Assembly (NCBI GenBank): GCA_019279435.1
Contig: JAAALK010000289.1
Span: 12,840,342 to 12,904,341, forward strand
Direction: 5' to 3'
DNA: 64,000 nucleotides
DNA from: Zizania palustris
Taxonomy: Eukaryota; Streptophyta; Magnoliopsida; Poales; Poaceae
Below the pieces are notes generated by a model, which was given only the letters and a program-made list of their open reading frames with translations, had not been told where the DNA came from and made no database searches. The position numbers and the translations under genes are program-made. This document shows positions 11,575-24,339 of the stretch, one piece after another; the stretch's first letter is position 1; the number at the start of each line of letters is the position of its first letter.

Positions 11575-13361
11575 TGTGGGATCGGAATAGGCGACTAGAG
11601 GAGGGTGAATAGGCGCCTCGACAAATTCTCATGAATTGATGGCATATTCAGATCACCCAACGCACGTCTAAAAAAATTGCAGAAGCAAAATTGATGATCA
11701 CAGTAAGAGTCCAAACCAAGAATCAGTGCAATTTGATTTTTTTCCTCTAGATCGGAGTATCAAATAATGACATGTTTTAGTCCGAGATTGGTTTTCTGAT
11801 AGATTCTGTTGATCAGTAAATGAAAAAGAACCAAACAATATCGATTTCACTTTACTGCAGCAGAACTGTGATTTGCTGAACAAAGTAATATTTTGTAGGT
11901 AGTCTGTGACACAACTTCTGAGCAGATCAAAGAACAGTGGAGCAAAAGAAAACACAGAAATAGAAACAAACAGTGTAAAGCACCTGACTTTGGTGTTGAA
12001 ATTTTCTGACTGCTCACTGGTGCTGTAAAGCATTCAGGACAAAGGAAACACACAAATATAGTAGCCACCAGGACCGAAAACACAACTACGAATCAAATAA
12101 ACAACAACATCACACTTGGTGATGTATCTGTCTCAGTACTGAAATAGCATAGCACATGCTATGGCTGCTGCTATAGCCATTCTTGGAAGATGGAAACAGA
12201 AAGCACCCAACACAAAGCAAGAACACTACAACAACTCTGGTGCTAAAACAGAAAACAACTGGTAGAAAAAAACCTTAATCCATAAAGAATAAACCAAATC
12301 AAAAGCTTCCAAATGGGACAAATCAACTTACTTCTGTTCCTGTTGCAAGCAGTGAACAAAGAAGAGCAGCTACCAAAAATCGTAGTACAAAAAAACAAAG
12401 AACCGAAGCAAACAGACCCAGCAATGCACCTGACTATGTAGATGACTCAGCTCAGGAAACTTTGTAGCGCTTGAGATCCACATCCCTATAGCCGATCCGA
12501 CATGTAAACACAACACTTAAACGCTCTCAAAGATGAACAGTGCACGAACTAGAAAAAACAGCAGAGCTTTGAAGAAAAAGAAAATTTTGGATGTGATTTA
12601 CAGTCCCAAAGTTTTCAGCAAAAGGTTCAACCTACCCCTAGGCATGGGGTTCTTTATATAAGCAAGCCCATCAAGGTATTCCCCAAAATGCCATTAGGGT
12701 TTAATGACCAAGTATTTACCTAAATGCTCTTATGTATTTTCAGAATTATTAATTCTGAAAAATACACAAAAGTATACTCCTAATTTATTACATCATTAAC
12801 CCTACTCTTTTAAATTTTTCCAGAATTAAAAATTTCAAAAAATACTAAAAGATTACAATTATTCTAGACAACTAAAACAGAAAAATAAACTCCTATTTCT
12901 TGAAATTTAAAACAATCTCTAATACGACAGTTTTTAGCTGATACCGACAAAGCTTTTTAGATCTTTGACATGTGTCACCCGTCTACGAACTCGACTGCCA
13001 GCAAGTCTCTCCCACTCTCGATACCTCGAGCCACCTTGTCAATTACACTGGCTTCCTTTTCACTGACTTGGTCAACACATTGTCTTGATCATTACTTCGT
13101 CCATGTCTTGCCCTATCTCTATGCGTACGCCTGAGATCACCTTCAACTTCTCTTGGCATCCTTGACCATCTGGCATCAGGCTCCTTGCCTGACCCTGATC
13201 ACCCACCATCGACAGTTGACAAGCATCTCAACCCTAAACACACGAGACAAGCAAAACACGCAACTCCAGGCAACCCATACCATAACTCACACAACCAGAT
13301 AGTCTTGTCAATCACTCATCATTAAGATAAAACCACAGTGCAAGCCTAACATGGTTTGTCA
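11575..13361 (-). repeat. 5' LTR of copia element F (1787 bp)
   Basis: On the plus strand it starts TGTGGGATCGGAATAGGCGAC and ends CATGGTTTGTCA. Both ends resemble those of D, E and the solo LTR (shared GCGAC...GAGG.GGGTGAATAGGCGCC block and TCAATCACTCATCA phrase), so F is a Sirevirus relative. A minus-strand TATA box (TATATAAA) is at 12653-12660. The gag, PBS and LTR order shows it is the 5' LTR of a minus-strand element. Candidate TSD is TAATC at 13362-13366, with no partner visible. Confidence 0.85.
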
Positions 13362-13696
13362 TAATCGAAACTTCTTATTCCAAATCGGAACTTCCGATCC
13401 AACCCGATTTTTCTTGGGCACTGTTCCTTCAATCTTCCACTTGCATAAGAACCAATTCTTTGTAATTTTCTTAATCCATCCCCTTAAGTTTGTGACCCGA
13501 TAGGTTCGTACACTAATGGCTATTTGCCATAAACCTTTTGACTCAATGATCAATAGTGGTACCTAGCAGCACATATTGACCTACAAAAGTTTACAAAAAC
13601 AATTTTCATTGAACCTTAATATACAAACGCACCAGTCCCTTTACCACACGACACACACGACATTAGTGAAGCTCAAGGTGAGATTTGTGCCACCCT
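13362..13696. other. Unassigned non-coding stretch between elements F and B
   Basis: No convincing frame, structure or LTR edge. The only ORF-sized frame (13359-13553, minus) shows no recognisable motif. It may be the left part of the B LTR or a remnant of a further, older element into which F and B inserted. Confidence 0.4.
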
Positions 13697-14459
13697 TGTT
13701 GGATAGCTCAACATTTCACTCGATCAAGTAACAAATTCTAATAATGACCAACTCTTTAGTCATAGTGGCATGGCCATGCACTTTCCAATCTGATTACCTC
13801 AAGGGGCCTTAACGGGGATATGATTTAGGGTACCCCACCGAGTGGTTTTGCTCGGATCACCGACTACTGGCTAGGCAAGCCCATGAAGGACTTCCCAACC
13901 ACCAGGCCTCCCACTCGGGACCGTATGCGCCCAAGTGGTGAGATGGCAACGGTCGGCCCAGGGCCATCTGGCCAATGGTTATCTCCTATCAATGCAAACG
14001 GTTACCTCCAATCAATGCCAACGCCTCAATGACAGTCATTAGCACCAATTAAAGGCAGTTATGTTGGTAGTTATGCGGCTATTTCATCATTCTATCAATA
14101 TTATGGTTAATTCTTGTAACTCCCCAGTCCTTCTCATATAAAAGGATTAGGGAGGCCCCAAGAGGGACAGCTTGAGGCATCTCAACCGCAAGCACGCTCT
14201 AAAGTCTTCGAACAATAGGTACATGCAAACATGCATACAGACACCCCCCATTCATCGATACACACAGGAGTAGGGTTATTATCCTCCGGGAGGCCCGAAC
14301 TTGTATAAAATCCTCTCGTGTCCATTTCCTTATTGTTTTTACACCTTTTTACCCCTCTCAACTGAGGTAACCATCAAATTTATAGCCGCCACTCCTGTTT
14401 GCCGACAGAAATCACACTACGGGTACCCCCTATAGGCTTGCCGTTCCCACGCAACAACA
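13697..14459 (+). repeat. 5' LTR of element B (left edge uncertain)
   Basis: The right edge is set by CAACA at 14455-14459 followed by two bases and a PBS-like site. A TATA box (TATAAAA) on the plus strand lies at 14137-14143. The left edge could be TGTTGG at 13697, which would pair with CAACA as terminal inverted repeats, or a point near 13810. The matching 3' LTR is outside the window, so the edge cannot be confirmed. Confidence 0.5.
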
Positions 14460-14461
14460 GC

Positions 14462-14479
14462 TGGTGTGCTAGGTAGGGG
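14462..14479 (+). other. PBS-like site of element B
   Basis: TGGTGTGCTAGGTAGGGG lies two bases after the presumed LTR end and resembles the TGGCGCGCCAGGTAGGGG-type PBS of other grass gypsy elements, with two C-to-T type changes. Confidence 0.55.
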
Positions 14480-14538
14480 AGGAGTTTTGTGGCCCGCTGA
14501 TCGGATCGATTGCCGTCATCTGCAAGTTCAACACTAAG

Positions 14539-16560
14539 GTGCCCAAGGGCACCGTGTTCGCTTTTGGAAAATTGACTTTCATTAGTGACTACATGAATGA
14601 ATTGGTTCCCACCACTGCTTCTCTTAGGGCGAAGACTTGGCCCATGCCATCGGCGACACCTGTTTCATCGACAATCCAGGTGTGGTGGCGGACCACTCCA
14701 CTGAATACACTCTCTAAGGGTCGTTTGCTGTGGACCTCAGACACCCCACTGACTTCATTATCTTCGCCAACTCTAGAGGACGCACCGTCCATCATGGATG
14801 GTTCATCATAGTTGCCAACGACCGATGCCGTAAACCAACCCCACCGACCTCCTAGGCTTCTCCCACGGTTGCTGTATGGCAGTCGTTAGGGTTGTCTCAG
14901 AGGACAAACCCACCGATGGTGACGAGTCTAGTGCCCATCGCCGAGAGCGCTAGAGGCGGAACTCCGCCAGACGCGATAGGTGCGTCAGGGCCCATGAAGG
15001 AGCAAGAGTCCCTTGACAAGATGGAACCGCTACATACACTGTGGCCTTTGAAGGTCATGACGTGTACCGAACGCCTACTGCCAATCTCATCGCCATCAAG
15101 AGAGCTCTAGTGACACTTCCCAACACGCCTAAGCTCTAGATGGCCTGGGCTATGACCCAGGCTACTATAGCACAGTTAGCGGAGCCGCCGCTCTCTCGTC
15201 TACCACCATCGCCATCATAGAGCCGTCACTCCCGACTGTCTAGGCCAGGGGAGCACGGTCATCCGAGTGAGCATGGAGGAAGCTCTCTCATTGGAGACGC
15301 CCGCTAGAACATAAACGGTCGCATCAATGCCCGCAACCTCCTTCTTTGTATACAATAAGGACATGAACGGGGGGAGCTGCGTCGTCATGATAAGTATGAT
15401 CACGACCATGGAGTCCCGAATGAAGCCCGCGCCTACCACCAGGGCCTTCGCCATAATGGGTTTCTCGCCTTCTCCACGCGGCTGTGACATGTCGATTGGC
15501 CACGCCACTTCCGGCCGACTGGAATCACTCCATATTATGGTAAAACTGACATGTCTTAATGGCTACGATTGTACTACACCACCATTTTTGCGGCGGGAGG
15601 AGATCCGGATGTCATGGTCAACTACCTCTTTGTCATGTTGTCTGCTTTGGGTGTCAACTGGCTGGTTTTGCTCCCGGAAGGTTCCATCAACTCGTGGGAT
15701 GACCTATGCGACGTATTCATCGCCAACTACCGGGGGACGTGGCAGAGACCCACCTCCCGGCATGATCTACGTCAAGTTCACCCAAGAGAAGTAGAGTCCC
15801 TACGGAGTAAATTTGATGATTCTCCGAGAAGCGTCATGTCGTCGCTAGCATCTCCGACGCTGATGTGATTTCTACATTCTAGGATGGCTTGAGGAAGCCA
15901 TCCGAGCTCTTCTACCACCTGATCATGTATGAGTTGGTCAATCCTGGCCATATGATCATTGTTGGCGAATAGTTCACCAATGCTGAAGACACCGAGCGGG
16001 AGCAGATGCTCGAGAAGCCACGTGACAATGACAAGGATCAAAAGAAGGGGCATCGCCGATCGTTTGTGGCCCGCTTGTCACCTGCGGCCCATCCATCGCC
16101 CACCTTCAAAGATTGCACTGACCACGGTCTGCCTGACCTTCCCGACAAGAAGAGGAAGGAGAAGGAAATTATGATTTCCAACCATGACACTCAGTCACAA
16201 AGCCGAGATGATGTGGCCCTGCGGTAATTGCTAGATAAGTACTGCATCCTTCATCCTAATGGAAAACACACTACTCGGAATTGTTTTTAGCTGCAGAACA
16301 AGATGGTGAGAGAAGCTGGAATGTCCTACTGACCAGATATGTGTCGTCGGCACACCGATGAAAGAAGACCCAAAGATGCCAGGAGAAAAGATAACGCTCC
16401 TCCGGGGAGAAATGATTTCTAGGTGCCCGCCCGAATGGTCTCCATGATATTCAGGGGCACGATGGCCTCCGATACGAAGCGCCAACATAAGCCAATGACC
16501 CGTCGTGTCAACGCCATCAACACTGAGGTGTCGGAGCATCTCTGATGGTTCGAGGATCCA
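14539..16560 (+). pseudogene. Gag of element B, decayed
   Basis: The clearest part is 15569-15868, with AAGGDPDVMVNYLFV, WLVLLPEGSINSWDDLCDVFIANYRGTW and RHDLRQVHPREVESLRSKF. These are the Retrotrans_gag pattern (LPxGSI.SW..L...F..NF.GT, then ESLR..). Upstream frames at 14539-15110 are proline/threonine rich with no motif. Downstream (15880-16560) lies charged, KRK-rich sequence and frame breaks. No zinc knuckle could be made out. Confidence 0.7.
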
Positions 16561-17000
16561 ATCATCTTCTACCGTCGGGATAAGTGGACTGATGTGCCCA
16601 AACCCAGGTTCTTCACGCTCATCATTGACCCTATCATCCTAAAGGTCTACCTAAAGAGCGTGCTGGTCGATGGGGGAAGCAGCCTCGATGTCCTATTCAA
16701 AGGGACACTGGGTTCTCTCGGCATCGACTACTCAACGCTCTAGAAGACCGACACTCTATTTTACGGGATTGTCATGGGGAAGGTGTCCCTTCCTCCCAGC
16801 ACGATCACATTGTCGATGACGATCGTTGTTCGGGACAACTATCAAACTGAGCATGTGAAGTTCTACGTGGCGGATTTCGAGACCGCGTGTCACACCATCC
16901 TCGGAAGACCTTCACTCGCCATGTTCATGGCAGTGCGTCACTACACCTAATTGGTCCTCAAGATTCTAGGACCAGGAGGGGCCTTCTCCCTGAAGGGGGA
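16561..17000 (+). pseudogene. Aspartic protease of element B, decayed
   Basis: Reading plus-strand codons around 16650-16710 gives VDGGSSLDVLF, the D-G-G-S-S active-site loop of Tat-type proteases; near 16875-16920 DFETACHTILGRPSLAMFMA is the conserved tail of the fold. Stops (for instance a TAG after the STL codons near 16741 and TAA near 16948) inactivate it. Confidence 0.75.
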
Positions 17001-17339
17001 CGTCGCCACCTTGCATTCTGTGAGCAAGATAGCCTCACATTGTGTGAGGCCATTCACATCTCATTCCACATGACGGAGATACTCCAGGACACCAAGACCG
17101 CATCAACGGATGTACTCGAGCTCCCGAGTTTGACACCGTCACTGACCGCACTGACACCATCACCGGCCGAGTACAAGAGTATTCAGCTATCAGAAGATGA
17201 TCCCTCCAAGACAACTCTGATCGGGTCGCGCTTAATCCTAAATAGGAAAGCACACTTGTCAGCTTCCTTCGCTCCAATGATGACATCTTCTTATGGCAAC
17301 CCTCTGACATGCTAGGCATACCCTGGGAGATGACCGAGC

Positions 17340-18530
17340 ACAAACTTCACATCGATTCGTCTGCCCTGCCGGTCAAGCAGAAGATGTGATGGTTCACTGC
17401 GGACTGCAAGAAGCTCATCAAGGAAGAAGTCACCTGCCTCCTAGCGGTCGGCTTCATCAGGGAGGCACATCACAAGGATTGGTTGGCTAACCTAGTCCTT
17501 GTGTAGAAGAAGAGTGGAAAGTAGAGAATGTGCGTCGACTACACTGACCTCAACAAGCAATGCCCAAAAGATCCATTCCCACTGCCACACATTGATCAGG
17601 TCATTGATTCGACCACCAACAGTGCCTTCCTGTGCTTCCTAGATTGTTACTTAGGCTACCATCAGATAGGCTGGAAAGAAGAAGACCAAAAGAATACCGC
17701 CTTCATCACACCGTTCGACGCATACTACTATACTTCCATGGCTTTTGGGGCTGAAGAATGCTGGAGCCACGTATCAACAAGCTATTCAGCATTGTTTAGC
17801 TGATTAGATCGGTCGCAATGTGGGTCTTGTGTTGATGATGTGATGATCAAGACCAAGGAACATGTAGACCTCAGCAAAGATCTCCAATATATGGTGAACA
17901 ACCTCCGTAGATTTTGTAGGAATCTCAATCTAGAGAAATGCGTATTTGGAGTCCCGATGGTAAAATTACTCGGCTTCTTCGTCAACCACCGAGGAATTGA
18001 AGCCAACCCAAAAAAGATTTCGGTGATCCTAAACATGGCTAGGCCTGACAATGTAAAGCATGTCAAGCACCCCTGGCCAACTGCATGAAGTCCTTGGGCC
18101 GGTTTATTTCATGGCTCGGGGAGCGAGGGATGTCATTCTTGAAGCTGCTAAAGAAAGAAGACTTCACCTAGACCGAGGAAGCTGATCGAGCATTCGTCGA
18201 CCTCAAGAAGTTTGTGATGTCTCCAAAGACACTTGATGCGCCAACACGGGAGGAGTCTCTCCTCCTCTACATCGTCGCCACTATACATGTGGTCAGCACT
18301 GCCTTGGTCATCGAACGACCGGAGCAGGGGCTCCCCTAACAAGTTCAACAGCCGGTCTACATCATATCGGAAGTCTTGGGGCCATCGAAAGTTTGATATC
18401 CCCAGGTGTAGAAGCTGTTGTACGCCATCCTCATCACAGTCTGCAAGCTCAAGTACTACTTTCAAGGCCACCTCATGGAGGTGGTCATCGAGTTCCAACT
18501 CGGCGACAACGTGAGAAATTGGGATGCCGT
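17340..18530 (+). pseudogene. Reverse transcriptase and first RNase H of element B
   Basis: The open piece 17528-17803 holds MCVDYTDLNKQCPKDPFPLPHIDQVID, FLDCYLGYHQI, TAFITPFDAYYYTSMAFG. The catalytic motif reads CVDDVMIK near 17827-17850 where YVDD or YMDD is expected, so the Tyr codon is lost. The piece 17840-18088 gives LNLEKCVFGVPMVKLLGFFVNHRGIEANPKKI (thumb). RNase H remnants follow at 18120-18530. A TGA ends the upstream frame near 17387. Non-functional. Confidence 0.82.
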
Positions 18531-18639
18531 TGGGCGGATCGACAAATGGGCCATTGAGCTCGAGGAATACACCATCAACTTCTAGCCGAGGACTTCCATC
18601 AAGTTTCAAGCGCTCGCCGACTTCATCGCCGAGTGGACC

Positions 18640-19203
18640 GAGTACCAGCTCCCGACGGAGATCGTCGTTGAGAGCTTTTGGACCCTCCATTTTGATGGTT
18701 CCCTCAGCGTAGAGGGGATGGGGTCCAGAGTGCTCCTAACATATCCCCAAGGTGAATATTTGAAGTATGTCCTCCGCCTATGCTTTGCCGCGTCCAACAA
18801 TGTGGTCGAGCACGAAGCTCTACTCCGTGGACTCCGCATTGCCGTCTCCCTTTGGAATCAATGACTATTGGCTTTTAGTGATTCAAAGTTGGTGATCAAC
18901 CAAGTGAACAAGGACTATACCTCTATCAAAGAGAAGATGGTTGCTAACTGCCAGGAGATCCGCCAGCTAGAAGGCAAGTTCGACGACTTGAAGTTCCATC
19001 ACGTCCATAGGGATAAGAACTCGGCCGCCGACGCACCGGAGAAGCTCGCATCATCAAGAGCAATAGTTCCTAGAGGGGTATTCCTTCAAGAGCTATTGAA
19101 GTCGTCCATCAAAGAAGAAGGCTTGCAACCTCTAGAAGACGAAGCCACATCAGTCGTCGTATCCCTACAGGCGAAGAAGAAGAAGATTGGCGCGGACCCC
19201 TAA
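18640..19203 (+). pseudogene. Second (archaeal-type) RNase H of element B
   Basis: Codons from 18650 give LHFDGSLSVEGMGSRVLL, FAASNNVVEHEALLRGLRIA, then a TGA at about 18862 and, in 18868-19203, FSDSKLVINQVNKDY and HVHRDKNSAADAPEKLA. These are the D..., E..., D(S) and ..N..AD motifs of the extra RNase H that defines the Tat lineage. A short linker to integrase follows. The presence of this domain is the main reason for the Tat assignment. Confidence 0.8.
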
Positions 19204-19976
19204 TCCATTTCATCCTCACCGAAAGGCTTCCCCAAGACAAAGATGCTTCCATTCGACTGTACAGAAGAAGAAAGAAATATGTACTGATCCGGTTGGAGCT
19301 ATTCAGAATAGTTGCATCCACCCGAGTCTTGCCAAAGTGCGTCGACAAGACTAAAGGACAGAAGATCCTGGAACAAATCTATGCTGGCACCTACGGGAAC
19401 CAAACTAGGGCCCATACGCTAGTCGACAAGGCGTTCCGGGCCAGATTTGATTGGTGACTGCCAACTCAAATGCTCACCAACTGGTACGCAACAACAAAGG
19501 ATGCCAAATCTTCGCCAATCAGCACCACCTTCCTACACAAGCTCTCCAGACCATACCATCTTCATGGTCTTTCACTTGTTAGGGGTTGGACATGGTGGGG
19601 CCATTGCCGAAGGTGCCGTAGGGATATGATCATTTTTTTGTGGTCATTGACAAGTTCTCCGAGTGGATTGAAGTCATGCTGCAGAAGACCAGTATAGCCT
19701 AGAAGGCAATGGAATTCATTGAAGGCATAATCTACCGGGTCAGAGTCCCGAACCAGATCATTACAGATCTGGGGACTTAGTTCACGACCAATGATTTTTG
19801 GGATTTTTGTGAAGAACGATGCATTGAAGTCAAATACGCCTCAGTTGCACACCCTCGGGTCAATGGGAAGGTCAAGCGTGCCAACGGAATGATTCTACAT
19901 GGGATTAAAGCAAGAGTGTTTGACCCTCTACACAAATACAGTGACCGCTAGATGAAGGAGTTTCCCACTATTCTCT
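19204..19976 (+). pseudogene. Integrase of element B, 5' part, cut by the CACTA element
   Basis: Zinc-binding and catalytic core remnants read along 19380-19976: TDLGT-stop-F replaces TDNGTQF near 19760, and RVNGKVKRANG near 19857-19890 replaces the usual NGQVERANG, so the catalytic Glu is Lys here. The reading stops at FPTILS, where the CACTA element begins at 19977. The remainder resumes at 34787. Confidence 0.8.
19974..19976. repeat. Left TSD (TCT) of the CACTA element
   Basis: TCT here and TCT at 34784-34786 flank the CACTA termini, the 3-bp duplication expected for En/Spm elements. Confidence 0.9.
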
Positions 19977-19988
19977 CACTACTACAAA

Positions 19989-20247
19989 CTGTCACTGTAG
20001 TGGCGTTGGGCGAAACCACTGTAGTGGCGGGCCATTAGATGCCCGCCACTAGAGTTGCTGGTGCTGACGGCAGCACCAGCGCCCGCCACAACTGCTGGTA
20101 AAGTAGTGGCGGTCGGTGATGACGTCAGCCCGGACCGCCACTAATGTACCAATAGCAGTGGCGGGCGCTGGTGCTGCCCGCCGCTGCTAAGATGGCCGCC
20201 ACTAAAGTAATGATGACATCACTTGCGACCGCCACTACTATTCTAGC
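19989..20247. repeat. Left subterminal repeats of the CACTA element
   Basis: Many short direct and inverted copies of GTGGCGGGC / GCCCGCCAC occur, with a central GATGACGTCAGC at about 20116-20127 and a decayed GATGACATCACT near 20211. Such subterminal repeats bind TnpA in En/Spm elements. Confidence 0.85.
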
Positions 20248-20254
20248 TATAAAT
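20248..20254 (+). promoter_or_regulatory. TATA box ahead of the tnp2 gene
   Basis: TATAAAT directly follows the subterminal repeats and lies 577 bp ahead of the tnp2 start codon. A leader intron between them is possible: the stretch 20400-20820 is AT-rich with GT and AG ends. Confidence 0.6.
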
Positions 20255-20824
20255 GCGCAGCGTCTTCCTCCCCGAGCTCTACTGGAGTTCGCATTCATTT
20301 TGTCCGTACAATGGCGACAAAAATCTAGATAAAGAGGGGGGAGGCTTTGTTTTCGTTTCTTGAAGGATTTCATTCTAGGAGGTAAATCCATTCCGAATCT
20401 CACATTTATTTTGTATTTAATCATGTATACAATGAGTTATTATCGTTTTTCTAATTTAGGGTTTGTGAATAGAAATTTTCAAATAATCTTCCATTTACGG
20501 TGTTACCTTCTCCCAAATGAACAAATATGACCCTCCTCACAATTATTCATCACTTGTATATTGATTTACGTCATTTTAATCTCTTTTTTAATTTGATTTA
20601 TGATTATAGATCTAGAGTTATGTTGTTTGGAGAGAGAGAGAAACCAATATAGTTAATTTATTTAATAATTTTTTCTGCTTAATAAGTAGTTTTAATTAAA
20701 GCATTGAGGATTTTTAATTAATGTTGTTATGAGCAATAATAAATCAATATATTTTCAATTTGTAAATTAATAAAATTAACAATAATGATTTTATTAATAT
20801 TTTTTCAAATAATATATGTTTTAG

Positions 20825-23800
20825 ATGGAGCACAGGTCCTGGATGTACTCGTCCAACGACGGAGATGTGGTGGCATATTTTAACAGAGTAACTGAATTTA
20901 CTGAAGCTGCCGCACAATATGCTTCCCGTCAGAGTGAAGAGGCAATATATTGTCCTTGTAAAGTTTGTAAAAACGAAGCGATGTATCCGTGTTCTGATCG
21001 TGAAACCATACGATTTCACTTGTTGAAAAATGGTTTCGTGAAGAACTATTATATATGGACGAAACACGGTGAGATGGGCCAAAATCCTCCTGAAGATTCT
21101 GATGTGCCGCAAGATGCTCATCAACATAGAAGAGGTTGTGATCATACATCCGACATAACACATGATGATGTTGATCAACATGATGATGATGACGCCTTTG
21201 ATGTGGAGGAACTGATGCGAAATGTTGCGCCTGAGGTGTTGTTGCAGAGAACTACAACCAAAGGATACGATAACTTTGAAGCACTTGACAAAGCATCAAA
21301 AAACCTTCTTTATGAGGAACGCCACGGATGCGATAAGCAGTATACTGTGTTCTACACAATTCTTGAGCTTATGAAACTGAAGGCCAGCAATGGATGGTCT
21401 GACACCAGTTTTTCAGATCTTTTACAACTCCTAAAAAAGGTTTTGCCAAAACCCAATGGTTTACCATCTGATACGTACCAAGCAAAGAAGATGATTTGTC
21501 CGTTGACTTTGGGCGTTCAGAAGATTCATGCATGCCCGAACCACTGTATCCTATATCGAAAAGAGTATGGATTGTTAGAGAGATGTCCGCAGTGCAACGC
21601 GAGTCGATACAAACGTCCAAATGACTGTGCGGAGGACTACAATGACCACCAGAAGAAGAATAATAAGAGGTTGCAGAAGAGGAATAAAAATGTTATTGAA
21701 GACCATCCTGGAAAAAAGATGGAGAGGAAAGTTCCGGCCTTAGTAATGTGGTACCTACCGGTGATTGATCGCTTGAAACGTATGTTCTCTAATCCTAGAG
21801 ATGCTGAACTATTAATCTGGCATTTCGCTGGGCGAAAGAAGGACGGAAAACTTCGGCACCCTGCGGATGCTAGGCAGTGGAAATCATTTGACTTGGCCCA
21901 TCCAGATTTCTCGGACGATCCTAGAAATATCAGGATGGGACTTAGCACGGATGGAATGAATCCCTTCGGTGAGATGAGGAACCCACATAGTACGTGGCCA
22001 GTCTTTCTATGCTTGTTCAACATTCCATCATGGTTGTGCCATAAAAGAAAATACCTTATGCTCACTACTCTAATTTCTGGTCCAAAACAACCTGGCAATG
22101 ACATTGATATCTTTCTAGAACCTTTGATGGAGTGTGGGATGAGCACAAGAAAGAGCACTTCAATCTAAGAGCCATAATCTTTTGCACCATAGCTGACAAC
22201 CCAGGACGCATGTCCCTAACAGGACAGGTTAAAGGAAAGACAGCATGTGTAGTGTGTGTGGACCAGACAGAATCTATGCATCTTCCATCATTCGTTAAGA
22301 CGATATATATGCGACACCGCAGATTTTTACCAAAAAACCACAAATATCGAAGAAATAGGAACCATTTCGACGGTACAATCGAGCTTGGACAGCCTCCACG
22401 AAATCGAGATGGCAAATTTCTATTCGAAATGGTAAAGAATATCAAAGTTGTTTTCGGAAAGAAGAGGAAGAAATCTGAAAAAATTCAAAGGACGCTCCAT
22501 TTAAAAAGCAGTCGATCTTCTTTAGATATTTGCCCTATTGGAAGGAGTTGGAGATTGGTCGTGCTATCGATACAATGCACGTTGAGAAGAATGTCTTCGA
22601 AAGCACTATCGGTATTTTGTTAGACATACCGGGCAAATCAAAAGATGGACTCAAAGTACGAAGGGACCTTCAAACTCTCGGAATTAGACCCGAGCTTCAC
22701 CCACAGGAAAGGGCCAATGGAAAATTTTTCCTTCCGGCTGCTAGCTATAACCTCACAATTGACGAGAAAAGATCAATCTGCAGGTGTCTACATGGAATTA
22801 GAGTTCCAACAGGATTCTCAACGAATATAAAGAATATTGTCTCCGTAGCAGATTTGAGGATGAGCGGCTACAACACTCATGATTGTCATGTTATGCTTGG
22901 GCTATTCCTCGCCATCGCAGTAAGAGGAGTCAAACATTCATTTCTGAAGATGGTGATAACACGCATGTGTCACTTCTTCAATGTCATATCAAAGAAGGTG
23001 ATCGACACTGAAGAGTTAAATGAATTACGTAAACAAATGAGGGAGACTATGTGTCAGCTTGAGATGTGCTTTCCTCCTTCATATTTTGATATTATGGAGC
23101 ACTATATGATACATATAGCAGACCAAATCTTTGTTCTCGGTCCAACGTACCTGCACAATATGTATGCGTACGAGAGTCTAATGGTTATCTTCAAGGGTTA
23201 CGTACGAAATCGTGCTTATCCAGAGGGTTCCATGATAGAGGGCTACACGACTGAGGAAGTCATTGAGTGCTATGCAGATTACATAAGAGATGGAAGACCA
23301 ATAGGAGTTCCCGTGTCGCGGCACCATGGAAGACTCACCGGTAAAGGAACTAAAGGCAGGAAAATCATACGAGACAATAGTTATCAAAGAATAAGAGAAT
23401 CACATTACAGTGTAATGCATCAGTTGGCGATTATGAGACCATATGTTGAACAACACCTACAAGAGCTTCGTGAAAAGAATGAAGATCACGATGAACAATG
23501 GATTATGAAAGAACACAAAATTTATTTCACATCATGGCTGAGGGATCTAAACCTTTCGATCGGAGAAACCGACGAAGAGATGATGATAAATAAATTGTCT
23601 TACGGTCCATTGAGCATGGTTAAAACATGGCAAGCGTATGACATCAATGGTTTCACATTCTATACCAAAGCAAAGGATCAAAGGAGTCAGCGCCAAAATA
23701 GTGGTGTCAGAGGAGAAGCAGAAGATAGCACTGGACAAAAGAATGCTTACTATGGATACATCGAAGAAATATGGGAACTTAACTACGAGAACTCTATAGA

Positions 23801-24167
23801 AATCCCTGTATTTAAGTGTCAGTGGGTGAGACATCCAGAAGGTGTGGAGGTGGATGATTACGGGTTTACGATAGTTGACCTTAATAAGGTGGCTTATAAA
23901 GATGACCCTTGGATACTCGCTCAATCCGTGGCACAAGTATTTTACATACTTGATCCTAAAGATGAGAAAAAATACATCGTTGCTCCAGGAAAACAAAGAA
24001 TTGTTGGAGTTGATGGAGTCGAAGACGAAGAAGAATACAATCAGTTTGATGAGGTGCCGTTTTTCGTTGACATATCAAGGATCAATGTGGTTGAAGCAAA
24101 ACTGTCATTTGGCAGTGTGATTCCTTATCTACGCACCAATGGCGATGGAAAATTAGTTCAAGGCTAG
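20825..24167 (+). pseudogene. tnp2: Tnp2-type CACTA transposase, two frameshifts
   Basis: This is the catalytic DDE transposase of En/Spm elements. The first frame (20825-22168) opens MEHRSWMY and carries the Transpos_assoc domain with CPCKVC and HLLKNGF..YYIWTKHGE (residues about 5-83). It continues into Transposase_21 (KASNGWSDTSF, CPLTLGVQKIHACPNHC, CPQCNASRYK, LSTDGMNPFGEM near residue 377). At about 22132 the text jumps from FLEPLME to WDEHKKEHFNLRAIIF in another frame, with a short stretch missing. At about 22490 it shifts again before APFKKQSIFFRYLPYWKEL. The last frame (to 24167) holds AIDTMHVEKNVF, a DUF4218 region (RMSGYNTHDCHVML, about residues 108-220) and DUF4216 (GFTFYTKAKD to IPVFKCQWV). 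An intron is a poorer explanation than frameshifts because conserved text abuts with no GT-AG pair. Confidence 0.92.
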
Positions 24168-24339
24168 ATCATTTATGTTTAGTTGTAAAATCAATTATGT
24201 CATTTATTATTAAAACATTTTCAAGATCAAATGAGGATTGAGTGTTGTGAATTATTTCATGTCTTGTAGTTCAAATTGAACTTTTTTTGACTTTGATCAT
24301 AAAAACACACTTAATGAAATAAAAACAGTACACTAAGGG
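24168..24339. other. AT-rich 3' region of tnp2
   Basis: No frame or structure. It probably holds the transcript end; no classical hairpin terminator is expected in a plant gene. Confidence 0.5.

Noticed and set aside
21637..22158. 173-residue minus-strand frame
   Set aside because: It is the shadow of the tnp2 transposase domain on the other strand.
22132..22623. Introns in tnp2 to explain the frame changes
   Set aside because: Conserved protein text continues directly across both joins and no GT-AG pair fits; frameshifts are simpler.
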